Source: Pseudorasbora parva (taxonomy: Eukaryota > Chordata > Actinopteri > Cypriniformes > Gobionidae). Taken from it: DNA of 64,000 nucleotides. Below, piece by piece: positions 24,773-35,734 of this stretch. A program made the translations under genes and the position numbers. A model generated the notes under the pieces. That model did not search any database, was not told the origin of the DNA, and saw only the letters and a program-made list of their open reading frames with translations. Each line of letters begins with the position of its first letter. The first letter of the stretch is position 1. The stretch lies in the NCBI RefSeq assembly GCF_024679245.1, contig NC_090186.1, positions 37,832,946-37,896,945 of the forward strand, written 5' to 3'.

Positions 24773-26374
24773 CAGTGGGTACAGAAAGTATTCAGACCCC
24801 CTTACATTTTTCATTGTTATATTGCAGCCATTTGCCAAAATCATTTAAGTAAAAAAATTTCTCATGAATGTACACACAGCACCCCATATTGAGAGAAAAA
24901 CACAGAATTGTTGACATTTTTGCATTTATTTAAAAAGAAAACCTGAAATATCACATTGTCCTACGTATTCAGCCCCTTTGCTCAGTATTTAGTAGAAGCA
25001 CCCTTGTGATCTAATACAGCCATGAGTCTTTTTGGGAATGATGCAACAAGTTTTTCACACCTGGATTTGGGGATCCTCTGCCATTCCTCCTTGCAGATCC
25101 TCTCTAGTTCTGTCAGGTTGGATGGTAAATGTTGGTGGACAGCCATTTTCAGGTTTCTCCAGAGATGCTCAATTGGGTTTAAGTCAGGGCTCTGGCTGGG
25201 CCATTCAAGAACAGTCACAGAGTTGTTGTGAAGCCACTCCATTATTGTAGCTGTGTGCTTAGGGTCATTGTCTTGTCGGAAGGTGAACCTTCATCCCAGG
25301 CTGAGTTCTGGAGCACTCTGGAGAAGGTTTTCGTCCAGGATATCCCTGTACTTGGACGCATTCATCTATCCCTCAATTGCAACCAGTCATCCTGTCCCTG
25401 CAGCTGAAAAACACCCCCACAGCATGATGCTGCCACCACCATGCTTTACTGTTGGGACTGTAATGGACAGCTGATATTTTTCTCCACACATACTGCTTAG
25501 AATTAAGGCCAAAAAATGTATTTCTTAGTCTCATCAGACCAGATAATCTTATTTCTCACCATCTTGGAGCCCTTCAGGTGTTTTTTAGCAAACTGTCATG
25601 TGTCTTGCACTGAGGAGAAGCTTCCGTCGGGCCACTCTGCCATAAAGCCCCGACTGGTGGAGGGCTGCAGTGATGGATGACTTTCTACAACTTTCTCTCA
25701 TCTCCCGACTGCATCTCTGGAGCTCAGCCACAGTGATCTTTGGGTTCTTCTTTACCTCTCTCACCAAGGCACTTCTCCCCCGATAGCTCAGTTTGACCGG
25801 TCAGCCAGCTCTAGGAAGGGTTCTGGTCATCACAATCGTCTTCTATTTTAAGATTATGGAGGCCACTGTGCTCTTAGGACCCTTAAGTGCAGCAGAAATG
25901 TTTTTGTAACCGTGGCCAGATCAGTGCCTTGCCATAATTCTGTCTGAGCTCGTCAGGCAGTTCCTTTGACCTCATGATTCTCATTTGCTCTGACATGCAC
26001 TGTGAGCTGTAAGGTCTTATATAGACAGGTGTGTGGCTTAGCTAATCAAGTCCAATCAGTATAATCAAACACAGCTGGACTCAGATGAAGGTGTAGAACC
26101 ATCTCAAGGATGATCCGAAGAAATGGACAGCACCTGAGTTAAATATTTGAGTGTCACAGCAAAGGGTCTGAATACTTAGGACCATGTGGTATTTCAGTTT
26201 GTCTTTTTCAATAAATCTGAAAAAATGTCAACAATTCTGTGTTTTTCTGTCAATATGGGGTACTGTGTGTACATTAATGAGAAAAAAAAAAATAACTTGA
26301 TGATTTTAGCAAATGGCTGCAATATAACAAAGAGTGAAACATTTAAGGGGTCTGAATACTCTCCGAACCCACTA
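24773..26374 (-). mobile_element. Near full-length Tc1/mariner-type element, 1602 bp
   Basis: Flanked by TA on both sides. The left terminus is CAGTGGGTACAGAAAGTATT and the right ends GTCTGAATACTCTCCGAACC then CACTA, an inverted match. The transposase gene is on the minus strand. A 5'-terminal piece of the same family in the opposite orientation lies at 40.5 kb. Confidence 0.92.
24982..25975 (-). pseudogene. Tc1-type transposase pseudogene
   Basis: The start MRSKELPDELR is visible, followed by a 2-nt deletion and frameshift compared with the sister copy at 40.9 kb. The DNA-binding part reads VREVKKNPKITVAELQRCS and GLYGRVARRKLLLSARHMT. The centre has several stops. The C-terminal 86 codons are open and contain VLEWPSQSPDLNPIEHLW, the last catalytic motif with its Glu, ending KGASTKY. 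Inactive because of the frameshift and stops. Confidence 0.9.
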
Positions 26375-27940
26375 TAGGTAGGCTAATTCTGATATATGCA
26401 ATGACTATCCATTTTGACATGTAGGAATTTTTATATTTATGTACACAATAACACAATAATCTTTTACATTTTAATAATTTTTAATATTTAAAAATGTTTA
26501 TGTACTGCTACGCTTCCCTGTGTGTGTAATAAGCAGAGTGTTTGCCGTATATTACTAGCGCACCCTTTAAATAACACAAAAAATATTGCGCCATTGAATT
26601 TAGACCAGGTCTAAATGGCGCAGTTGTTTTCATTTGACTCAAAATCGGAACGCGCCAACTAGCAAAAAACACTTGCGTTGCATATATGATAGAGTCCACA
26701 GTCTTTAAAGTGCTATAGGTGTGTGGCCTGCTGAGTCTAAAAACGAACCTGTTTTGTTACCCCCTGAGCTTTGAGTAGTCCTGACATAAAGCCTCATAAA
26801 ATATCTCAAAACTGGCAATCTGTTTTCATTTCACTGAAAGCGATTTTTATGATGGTGTAAACCACATTAAGTGTATACCAAAGCTAAATAAATCTAGTTT
26901 CAGAAGACACAGGGGAGATGTTTTTTATATCCTGCCTCCCCTGGCCATAAGGCCAGTGGTGAGGCGTTTCAGAGATCTTAGAGATCTTATATTTGGTTAT
27001 AGCCAGCTTTCACTTGTATTGATCACACAGTTTCCCCCCAGTATATTCCCTTTGATATGGTCTAAGGGTTTCTCAAAAATTCTTTAGGTATTTGAGATGT
27101 CCATGACCAACCGTTTAATCTTTGAAGGTCTAAAGGCAGCAAAATGTGGCTTGCACTTCTGTAACTGAAGTTAAACATATTTTTTTCAAATATAAAACAT
27201 CTTTCCTCACATCTCCCCCTCACTCTCTCATTTCTGTCAATAGGGAGATGTGAGGGAAGATGTTTCAGCCGGGACTTTTTACTGCGCCGAGCCAAAGTAC
27301 TCTCAGAAGTGCTATTCCGTCATACATTATAGTTCTCCTTTTTAATCCGATTAGAAACGCGCCACGTTTTATTTTGTCACCATACTTTATCGTTCAACTA
27401 TTCGTGTAACTGTATTTAAATTGGGGAAACGTGGAGGTGTTTGGTACTTCTAACTTGATCTCTGTTTGGTACCATAGTGAATGAACTGGGCTTAGTGGGC
27501 TAAGCTAAATGCTATCAGATCGTCACCGCGTGTCAGAGAGATTAAGTGCACGCACTGAGACGAGAGAGGTATGTATCAACTCGTTTAAGTTAAGGGAATA
27601 ACACAGTTTAATATGAAAAGGCAGTGAAGTATACCTTTAAAGAATGCTATTATTTTCAGGGAAACGCATGGCTAAAGTTATTCCAGGCAGAGGTCCTTAT
27701 AGTAAACAACAGGATATGATCGACAAATTCTTTCAAATGTTTTTTGCCACAAAATTACATTTTGTTATGTATGGGAAGCACATACTTTCTTTTTCCCGCT
27801 CTCTCTTCTTTCCCACTGAAACGCACACACATACAGTGCCGGCTCGCACAAAAACGCGTTGTCAGCGCTACTCTGAGGTTTTTTTTTTCAGTAAAATAGT
27901 TTAGCAGAGAGACGCATGGAGTGAGGTAATTCACACATTT

Positions 27941-27941
<1 letters not shown>

Positions 27942-28009
<68 letters not shown>

Positions 28010-28019
28010 CTCTCTCTTT
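27942..28019. repeat. (CT)n microsatellite
   Basis: CT dinucleotides with one GCTC interruption near the end. Confidence 0.93.
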
Positions 28020-29691
28020 CTAAAAACGTACTGCATTAATATCTGCATTAGTCTGCTATTTTAGTGGCTCAAGCCTACATTACTAGGTCTAAAATAAAAT
28101 TTTGGAATTAGCAACAGAGATTCTTTAGTTTAAAGGCTTAAAAAATTGTCCTGCTCACAAGAGCGTTTTAAGGACAAAATCTGACAAATGTCTTGAAATA
28201 AATCAGCTGAACAATGTTGTCGATTATTCCTTCCTTACTGACTGACACCCCTCTCGTAACATGAAGATTTTTGTAGATACAGACTGAATGTAAGCATGCA
28301 TTGCAAAGCACATTCAGCATTCAAAAACGTGTATAAAAAACGTGCAGCGCAAACACAGAATATTCTGCTAACCTGCAATATTTAAATAGTTTTTGTGACA
28401 CATTACGATGTAATAATGTATTAGTTTTAAACATTGGTTAGCACTACAAAAGGTTTGATTTAGTGAGCTGTTTTCTGTATTTGTGTTTGAGGGGGATTCT
28501 TTCATATTTCTGGGAACATTGTGAGTGTGTTGAATCCCAATATAACTCACTAATTCATGCAAGTTTTTTGTTAGGGAAAAAAGCGAAGTGTAATTTTTAC
28601 CACTCCGGATTCATTTCCACATTTGGAATGTGCCATCACCCTCGTAGCACTCGAGAAGGTGAAAATGGCACTGTGACATTAGAGTAGGAAGAGATGTGTG
28701 GAAAAACATCACAACTCTGCATGTTTATGCATGACTATATGCCGTAGTCATTCAGATGAAAAGCGTCCTGCTGTGGATGTTTTTCTCTTGAGTGTGTGTG
28801 TTGTCCAGCTCAGGCTGCCATGTCCTTGACAGTTGTCTTATGACGGAAATGACCTGACCTTTTCAGTTTCACAGAGGCATCGGGATGCATCGAGTTGGCT
28901 TACACTGGAGAAGACTGACACTACAGCCGTTTGATGCCTGATGTTCCTTTAGCTAGCAAAAAATGTGTCTAACACACTTGACACAATATGGAGCTTGGCT
29001 GATTCATTAGTTAATTAGTATACACAAAAATCTCACTGACTATTTTTAGGTAATGTTATCTAAAACTTGGTAAATTAGCTTTCTGACGACATGAAGTTAT
29101 AGCTGATGTTAGCACATAAACCTAAGCTAATGGTGGGATACTAGCACACAGTAACATAAAATGAAAATTGTTTTATTTTGATCTCTCAGCATTAAAACTT
29201 CTCAGTTTCCAAAATGGTCCTGCCAACTGGATTGTTGCAGTCAGTGTTTACTGAAGCAGTTGGTCTAATTTGCGTCCCCTGTCATTCCCTAACCCATTTC
29301 CTCTGCCATCCGCACCCACTCTGCTGGATATCACTGACTCCAAAGTGTCTTTCAGTGGAGGCAGGTGCCCTGCATTACCCCTCATTATGTCAGTGTATCT
29401 CCAGGACTCAAACAGCTCCATTCTCCTAATCTAATTCAGGGTGCTGTAATTTGCGTTCCTCTGGCTAGGCACAAGACGGCAGCCATCCAAGATCTTTAAC
29501 AAGCTTGCAGAAATGCTTAAGTGCCTTCTAATAGAGTTATAATTCCTGCGATTGGCAGTTGTTTGTAAAATATGTTACATTTATGCCTATGTTCTGGCTG
29601 AGTGCTGCTTTCTTGTGATGCCCATTATGCATATTTTTGGTATTGCACCTGTTGCAATTCTTCATTTACCTTGTTGAGAAGACCATCTTAA

Positions 29692-31060
29692 AGGGATAGT
29701 TCACTCAAAAATGAAAATGTCCCCGGGATTTACTAACCCTCAAGATATCCTATGGGTTTGGACTTTCTTCTTTCAGAAAAATACAATCAGAGTTGCATAA
29801 AAAAATGTCCGGGCTCTTCTAGGCTATATAATGGCAGTGAATGTGGGTTGAGATTTTGAAGCCCAAAAAAGTGCATCCATCCATCCATCATAAAAGTAAT
29901 CCCTATGGCTCCAGGGGGTTTATAAAGGCCTTCTGAAGCAAAAAGAAAAAATACCCACATTTAAAACTTAATAAACTTAAATGTCTAGCTTCCGACAGAT
30001 GGCCGTACGCAACGATTTACAGCGAAAGAGTAACCCCTGACCTGACACATGATGTATTGACGAACGCAGAAGCACAGAGGATAAAACAAAACAAAACACT
30101 GGTCACGAAAGTCTTAAACGAGAACGTTTTTTGTTCCCCAGATATTTGTTTGAACTTATGCTACTCCTATATCCTACGTCGTACATCGCATCAGGGATTA
30201 CTCTGAAAATTACTCTAAAATTACTGGAAATTTTAACGTCTTTCCCTTTACCCTAATGAGTTCCTGTTTTGCGGAATAGGAATTGAAGATATGAACCATA
30301 TAAGGAGGCTAAACCCATCTCTCATTCTCTAGGCTCCAGACAGAGCAGCCACTTCCACTAAGATCAGTTGTCTGTTGTTATGCGAACACATACATAATAT
30401 AAAGTAAATACATTCTGCATAAAGCTAAATTAATTTCCACTACATTCTTTGGGCTGGAAGTCGACTGGAAGCTCGTTATTTTAGTGTTTAAACTTTTAAA
30501 TATGGATATTTTTGTTACAAAAACCCATCTCTTTGCTTCAGAAGGACTTTATTAACCCCAAGGAGTCATGGATTACTTGGATTACTTTTTTGGACTTCAA
30601 AATCAGGACCACCATTTACCTCCACACTGTAAAAATGTTTTGTAGGTTTAACTTTAAAAAGTAAGTAACCTGGTTGCCTTAAGAGTTAATTGAAATAAAA
30701 AAAATTGAGTTGATACAATGAAGGAAATTGGTTTAATAAATAGAAACTCTAACTATTGTATCTGAACCACATAAAAAATGTGAAAAATCATGAAAATAGC
30801 ACAATTTGGTATTTTTCAATGCATCAAATATAACACACAATTACCCAATATGCTTTCAAAAGCTTTGAATAATATTTCACTAAAGGTTGTCGATTCTCAG
30901 AAATTGTCTTTGTATTAACTCAATTTTTTTATTTTGATGAACTCAAGATTTGAAGGCAACCAGGTAACTTTTTTTTACAGTGCATAATAAAGTTTGGAAG
31001 AGCAATAATAGTGTACTCTAATTGTGTTCGTCTGAAAGAAGAAAGTCATATACACCTAGG
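29692..31060. mobile_element. Palindromic TTAA-type element with nested MITE, right end lost
   Basis: Left end AGGGATAGTTCACTCAAAAA follows TTAA. Internal arms are inverted: CTTTCTTCTTTCAGAAAAATAC near 29.76 kb pairs with GTTCGTCTGAAAGAAGAAAG near 31.03 kb, and CCTTCTGAAGC pairs with GCTTCAGAAGG. The right terminus (a GTGAACTATCCCT equivalent) is missing. Related copies occur at 44.8, 48.0, 51.1, 54.1, 56.6 and 57.2 kb. Non-coding. Confidence 0.8.
30625..30982. mobile_element. CACTGTAAAAA MITE, copy 1 (nested)
   Basis: Starts CACTGTAAAAATG, ends TTTTTTTTACAGTG. It contains CCTGGTTGCCTTAAG and AAGGCAACCAGGTAAC as inner inverted words and GAGTTGATACAATGAAGGAA. It splits the larger palindromic element. 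Copy 2 is at 38.86 kb. Confidence 0.87.
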
Positions 31061-31662
31061 CTGCATTAGCTTATTACAAACAACATTGTCTATGGACTTT
31101 CTGGTGATGTTAGTTGAGCAAGTTGGTCTTACTGTGTAATCTTTTAGAGCAGATTCTTGATGGTTAAATCAGTCCGACTGTGGTTTAAGTTTGAGCAAAC
31201 CTATTCTCTCTGTAGCTAAGCAACCATATTGAGACATTAGTTTTTAGTAACATTAATATGTTATAAGTATAGTTAGCTCATATATTTTAGAGTTAAACAA
31301 GCTTCCTTTTTTTCTTTCTCATCCATCATCTAACTTTTGTGTTCTTGCTAGTTTTTTTTCTTTTTTCTAAGTGATGTTTTTTCTTTGCTTTAACTGGGAC
31401 TTCTGAACATCTAGTCCTCTATCCAAAGGTTTATGCTTACCAAATATATTCAAATTATTTTTATGCCAATTTTACTGCAGGCAGTAGCAAACTGTTTGTA
31501 CAGAGGCACTGAAGGGAAAGGTGAAAAATGATTTTTGAAGTGTCTCCTTGCGTCTAGTTCCTACATTATATAATGTTTTCTGTTGTGTACCAGCAAAAAA
31601 AAAAAACTTTTTTCTGCATACTTAAACTATCCTGGAAGGGTAACAGATGAAAAGATCAAAAG

Positions 31663-31669
<7 letters not shown>

Positions 31670-31693
<24 letters not shown>

Positions 31694-31702
31694 CGTGCGT
31701 GC
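31670..31702. repeat. (GT)n microsatellite
   Basis: GT dinucleotides ending in GCGTGCGTGC. Confidence 0.9.
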
Positions 31703-31754
31703 TGTCAAATCGATTAATTGCATCTAACATAAAATTGTGTATGTATGTCTGTGC

Positions 31755-31756
<2 letters not shown>

Positions 31757-31845
<89 letters not shown>

Positions 31846-31919
31846 CATATATACATACATACATACATACATACATACATACATACATACATACATACAT
31901 ACATACATACATACATACA
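31757..31919. repeat. Compound (TA)n-(TACA)n microsatellite
   Basis: TA dinucleotides to about 31830, a mixed ATAC zone, then TACA tetramers. It abuts the Tc1 relic to its right. Confidence 0.93.
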
Positions 31920-31953
31920 AACACGGTGTGCATAAACTGTATATATATACACA

Positions 31954-32618
31954 CACCGATTGGGCATGACCTCTGACAGGTGAAGTGAATAACACTGATT
32001 ATCTCTTCATCATGAAACCTGTTAGCTGAACAATTTGTCCTCAAAGTTGATGTGTTAGAAGCAGGAAAAATGGGCAAGTGTAAGGATTTGAGTGAGTTAG
32101 ACAAGGGCCAAATTATGATGGCTAAACGACTGGATCAGAGCATCTCCAAAACTGCAGCTCTTGTGGGGTGTTCCCAGTCTGCAGTGGTTAGTGTCTATCA
32201 AAAGTGCTTCAAGGAAGGAACAGTGGTGAACCGGTGACAGGGTCATGGGCGGCCAAGGCTCATTGATGCACGCGGGGAGCTAAGGCTGGCGTGTGTGGTC
32301 TGATCAAACAGACAAGCTATACTGTAGCTCAAATTGCTCAAGAAGTTAATGATGGCTCTGATAGAAAGGTGCCAGAATACACAGAGCATCGCAGTTTGTT
32401 GCGTATGGGGCTGCATAGCCGCAGACCAGTAGAGGTGTTATGTTGACCCCTGTCCACCGCCGAAAGTGCCAACGGTGGGAAAGTAAGCATCAAAACTCGC
32501 CCATGGAGCAATGGAAGAGGGTGGCCTGGGTCAATGAATCACATTTTTAGGGCAGTTTCGGTAGCAAAAGGGGACCAACATAATATTAGGAATAATTAGG
32601 TCATAATGTTATTTGTCC
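31954..32618 (+). mobile_element. Tc1-type relic, second copy of the 6.07-kb family
   Basis: Same leader as the element near 6.1 kb (AGGTGAAGTGAATAACACTG, TTTGTCCTCAAAGTTGATGTG) and the same N-terminal frame. It retains more of the middle, including GTGTGGTCTGATCAAACAGAC and a stretch reading RPWSNGRGWPGSMNHIF in one frame. The right end GGTCATAATGTTATTTGTCC is degraded. Internally deleted and not autonomous. Confidence 0.85.
32052..32237 (+). pseudogene. Tc1-type transposase N-terminal remnant
   Basis: [20 protein letters not shown] through [20 protein letters not shown], then a stop where the sister copy has Arg (CGACAG changed to TGACAG). DNA-binding part only. Confidence 0.85.
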
Positions 32619-32679
32619 TATTCTAACTTGAAAAATGAAATGTTGCATGGAATGGAGTGATAAACTGATCTGATGAACT

Positions 32680-32680
<1 letters not shown>

Positions 32681-32714
<34 letters not shown>
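32681..32714. repeat. (GT)17 microsatellite forming a splice acceptor
   Basis: Runs into TAG and the fam184a exon with no intervening pyrimidine tract. Confidence 0.95.
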
Positions 32715-32716
<2 letters not shown>

Positions 32717-32870
32717 GAGCTCGAGGAGCGTCTCCGGCAACAGCACCACATGGAGCTTCAGACTCTGCGGGAGGCTCACAGGCAGAACATCGAGACTCTG
32801 AAACAGCAGTCTGAGCAAGAACTGCAAACCCTCCGCTTTGAACTGGAGGATGAGGGCAAAGCCATGCTGG
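32717..32870 (+). CDS. fam184a: fam184a coding exon (third)
   Basis: Encodes 51 codons plus one base, from ELEERLRQQHHMELQ to ELQTLRFELEDEGKAML. That last stretch is, as I recall it, identical in human FAM184A and not found in the paralogue FAM184B, which settles the paralogue. The donor is GTAGAG. The acceptor is a bare (TG)n run ending in TAG, with essentially no polypyrimidine tract. The exon is 154 nt, so skipping it shifts the frame. The final G joins CA of the next exon to give Ala. Confidence 0.95.
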
Positions 32871-33882
32871 GTAGAGCAGCCACTAATTCACGCACACTCA
32901 TTTACACACCTGCTGTAAAAAAATCTACAGAGCATGTTCTATTATTTACTCTATTTAGAATGCAATAATTAGACATTTCAGTTTAGATTTCTATAGCAGT
33001 AGGAAAATATCCTGCGTTTTGAGCTTTTTTTCATGGTGCGAGCTACTCTTTTTCTGACATGCAAGTCATTACTATGGTAACCTATCTGGATATTACAGAT
33101 ATTGACTACAGCATCTCTGCAAATGGATCTGATTTCATCACTTGCAAAATGAGAGTGCAGACATTTATTCCTGTTAGGACATACTGACATCAATATGTGA
33201 TCAGGTTGAATTAATATGTCAACTCTTTCTCACAAAGCATTGTTCACATTTTCTCAAGAGAAATATTATTATTTTTAAAAACCTGTTTATAAATATTATA
33301 TGGTTTGAGTTGGGGGGGGGGTTCACGTTATTATTTTAATTTATTTTTTCACGGTTCAGACTACAAATATGAAACTGATATGAGTCAGACAAACCAACCC
33401 AAAAGCAAAAACTAAAAATATGCCACATATATATGCCATATATCTGTCATTATTGGGTTTAAAGAAGCTAAGGAAACTAAATCTAAAATAAGAAATAATT
33501 TTAACAAATATTTTAACTGTATGTTCATAATTTAGCATTTTGTTGGTAATATTAATAATTGTTTGATTTAAAGTACATTTATATTTGCTTTGCACACTAA
33601 GCAGTGTTGGAACTAGCTATAAGAAGAGATCTACAGCTCTAATTATAGCTCAGTCTCATTGAAATATGGTATAATTGGAAGAAACTGGAAAGCAGCGTAA
33701 TGAGAGAGTGCAGACAGGAAATTGCAGGTGGGGGAATGAGTGTCACTTCCATTTCCACCTGTGCTTTAGGGAAACTTGGAGATGAATGATGTTTAATTCA
33801 GCTTCAGACAGCAGTTCATCTCCCTGGAATAGTCTTGTTTTTCATTCACTGTGTCTCTCTCTTTATCTCTTTCTCCTCTCAG
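32871..33882 (+). other. fam184a: fam184a intron (1.0 kb)
   Basis: The shortest intron here and nearly free of transposons; it is AT-rich with a G9 run near 33.31 kb. It ends in a good pyrimidine tract. No other gene seen. Confidence 0.85.
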
Positions 33883-34010
33883 CATCCCTGCGTTCAGAGC
33901 TGAACCATCTCCACGCATCAGCCATTGAACACATGCGTCAGACCCATCAACAGGAAACAGCGGCTGCCAAACAGGAACTGGAGAGCGCTTTGGAGCAGAG
34001 CAGAGTACAG
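33883..34010 (+). CDS. fam184a: fam184a coding exon (fourth)
   Basis: The acceptor is a clean pyrimidine tract (TTTCTCCTCTCAG) and the donor is GTAAAC. The first two bases complete the Ala codon from the third exon, then 42 codons run from SLRSELNHLHASAIEHM to ALEQSRVQ. Human FAM184A has SLRSELNHQHAAAIDLL at this place. It lies only 1.0 kb after the preceding exon, by far the shortest intron here. Coiled-coil composition, no stops. Confidence 0.94.
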
Positions 34011-35413
34011 GTAAACTTCCCCCACAGAAGGGTTTTTATATTATCATATTTTTGCACACTGTGTATTATTATGCGGCGTCATTAATTTTAGAATTACATG
34101 CCTATAAATGTCAAATAGAAAAGCTTTAATTGTTTTGTTTTTTACATATTGATCAAATGCAAGAAATTGAATGCATCCTTGCTGAATACAATTCTTAATT
34201 TCTTAAAATCTTACTTTTTAACAGTAGTTCAGTACATTTTTATAATTATTTAGTTTCCATTCACATTATACTACACATTTTTTTAAATAAATATTTTAAA
34301 AGTATTGCTATTTTCCAGTAATTTCGCTGTAGGCTGTATCCTGGATTCCCTGCCAGTGTATTCCCATCTTTTTCCGACTGTCTCCTACGTTCCTATTGTT
34401 TCTTAATGGAGACAGTGACTAACAGTAAATTCAGCTTGTGAATGCCTTTCCAAGAAAGGATAAATCAATAGCTTTCTGCCAACATTTGGCTGCTATAAAA
34501 GAAAAAGGGCCTTAATAAATCTTCTTGTCATCTGACCTCATGTATAAGACAGTTAAACAAAAGAAACGCTGACAGGATTGTTGGCCAAGCAGCTGAAAGG
34601 TTGTAAAGTTTGAGCCTTAAGCGCAGGCCTTGGGGGAAAACATGTCCATGAAGCCCAGACACACATAGAATCAAACTGCAAAAACACTTTTGCATCTCTC
34701 CAAAACCAAATTAGGTACATTAAAATAGCTTTATGGGGCAGTTTAATTCTCACGCTCCTGGGGCTCAAATCTTTATAATGAGAACTTGCCTAATGTCTCG
34801 CAGACAACAGCAGAGGTCAAAGGGTACATTTAAAAGAGAGCCTGCAAACTCAGAGGAAACAGCATCTCTGTTTAGCTCTCTCATGAGTTCAATAAAACCT
34901 GCACTGTTGGCGTCGGGAAGAAATCTATTTTTTCTAAGCATTCACTAAGCGTTTCTAGCCACAGTGCACCATACATCATCCTGGTTTAACAAATGAGCAT
35001 ACACGGAAAACGCAGATGCACGTTTCTTGGGTCAAACTGTGAACATTTGTGTCTTGTGAGATTAGATTTGTTTCATGTGCATCTACAATCAAACTGTGCC
35101 TCTGTCTCTCAGGGACACAGTTGACTTTGTTGTGTTCAGTTTTCTGTAATGCCCTCACGTACTCTCAGTAACATCCCTGACATCATAAGGCTGGGGAAAA
35201 AAATGCTTAACCTTCCCCCAAGACTCCTGCCGATCCCACTAGTTATGACAGCGGAAGCAAATGTGTCATGAAAGAGCCGTGAGAAACATTGGTTTATGTT
35301 TTCTAGTTCAAATCATTTTAACGTAAGGTGTAAACATTGCTTTGTCAGTTTATTTAAAAAAAATAAAAATACTGGTTGTGATAGCATTTGAATAAACTGG
35401 TTACATTATTTAA

Positions 35414-35616
35414 CCTAAATATTAACTTGAGTATTTTTTATTTTTTATTTTATTTTATTCATTGGATAGATGATAGACAGATATTGGATAGACAGACAGA
35501 GAATATATATTATATACCTAAATATTAACTTGAGTATTTTTTTTTTTTTTTTTTATTCATTGGATAGATGATAGACAGATATTGGATAGACAGACAGAGA
35601 GAGAGAGATATGGATA
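35414..35616. repeat. Tandem duplication, about 103-bp unit, two copies
   Basis: CCTAAATATTAACTTGAGTA followed by a T-rich run and ATTCATTGGATAGATGATAG occurs twice in a row with near identity. It leads into the GATA array. Confidence 0.9.
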
Positions 35617-35673
35617 GATAAATAGATGATACTTTTGTTTTGTGCTTTTTTTCATTTTTATAGTTTTTTATAT

Positions 35674-35734
35674 TAGATAGATAGATAGATAGATAGATAG
35701 ATCGATAGATAAATAGATAGATAGATAGATAGAT
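35674..35734. repeat. (GATA)n microsatellite
   Basis: GATA tetramers with a CGAT and two AAAT interruptions. It directly abuts the left terminus of the Tc1 element. Confidence 0.92.

Larger units (their letters stand above)
24488..26720. repeat. Dispersed repeat split by a Tc1 element, copy 1
   Basis: The left piece (to 24772) contains CATGGTCTAAAAGGGTTGTA, CTCATCTCCCATTC and TTGCACTTGCACCTTGGCGG, which recur in the same order near 62.7-62.9 kb. The right piece (26375 on) carries GTAATAAGCAGAGTGT and CACAAAAAATATTGCGCC, the first and last of which recur near 51.0 kb. The 1.6-kb element between is a later Tc1 insertion. Confidence 0.65.

Noticed and set aside
33356..33595. 79-codon minus-strand open frame with a membrane-like composition
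   Set aside because: AT-rich intron; the hydrophobic residues follow from T-rich codons and no supporting signals exist.
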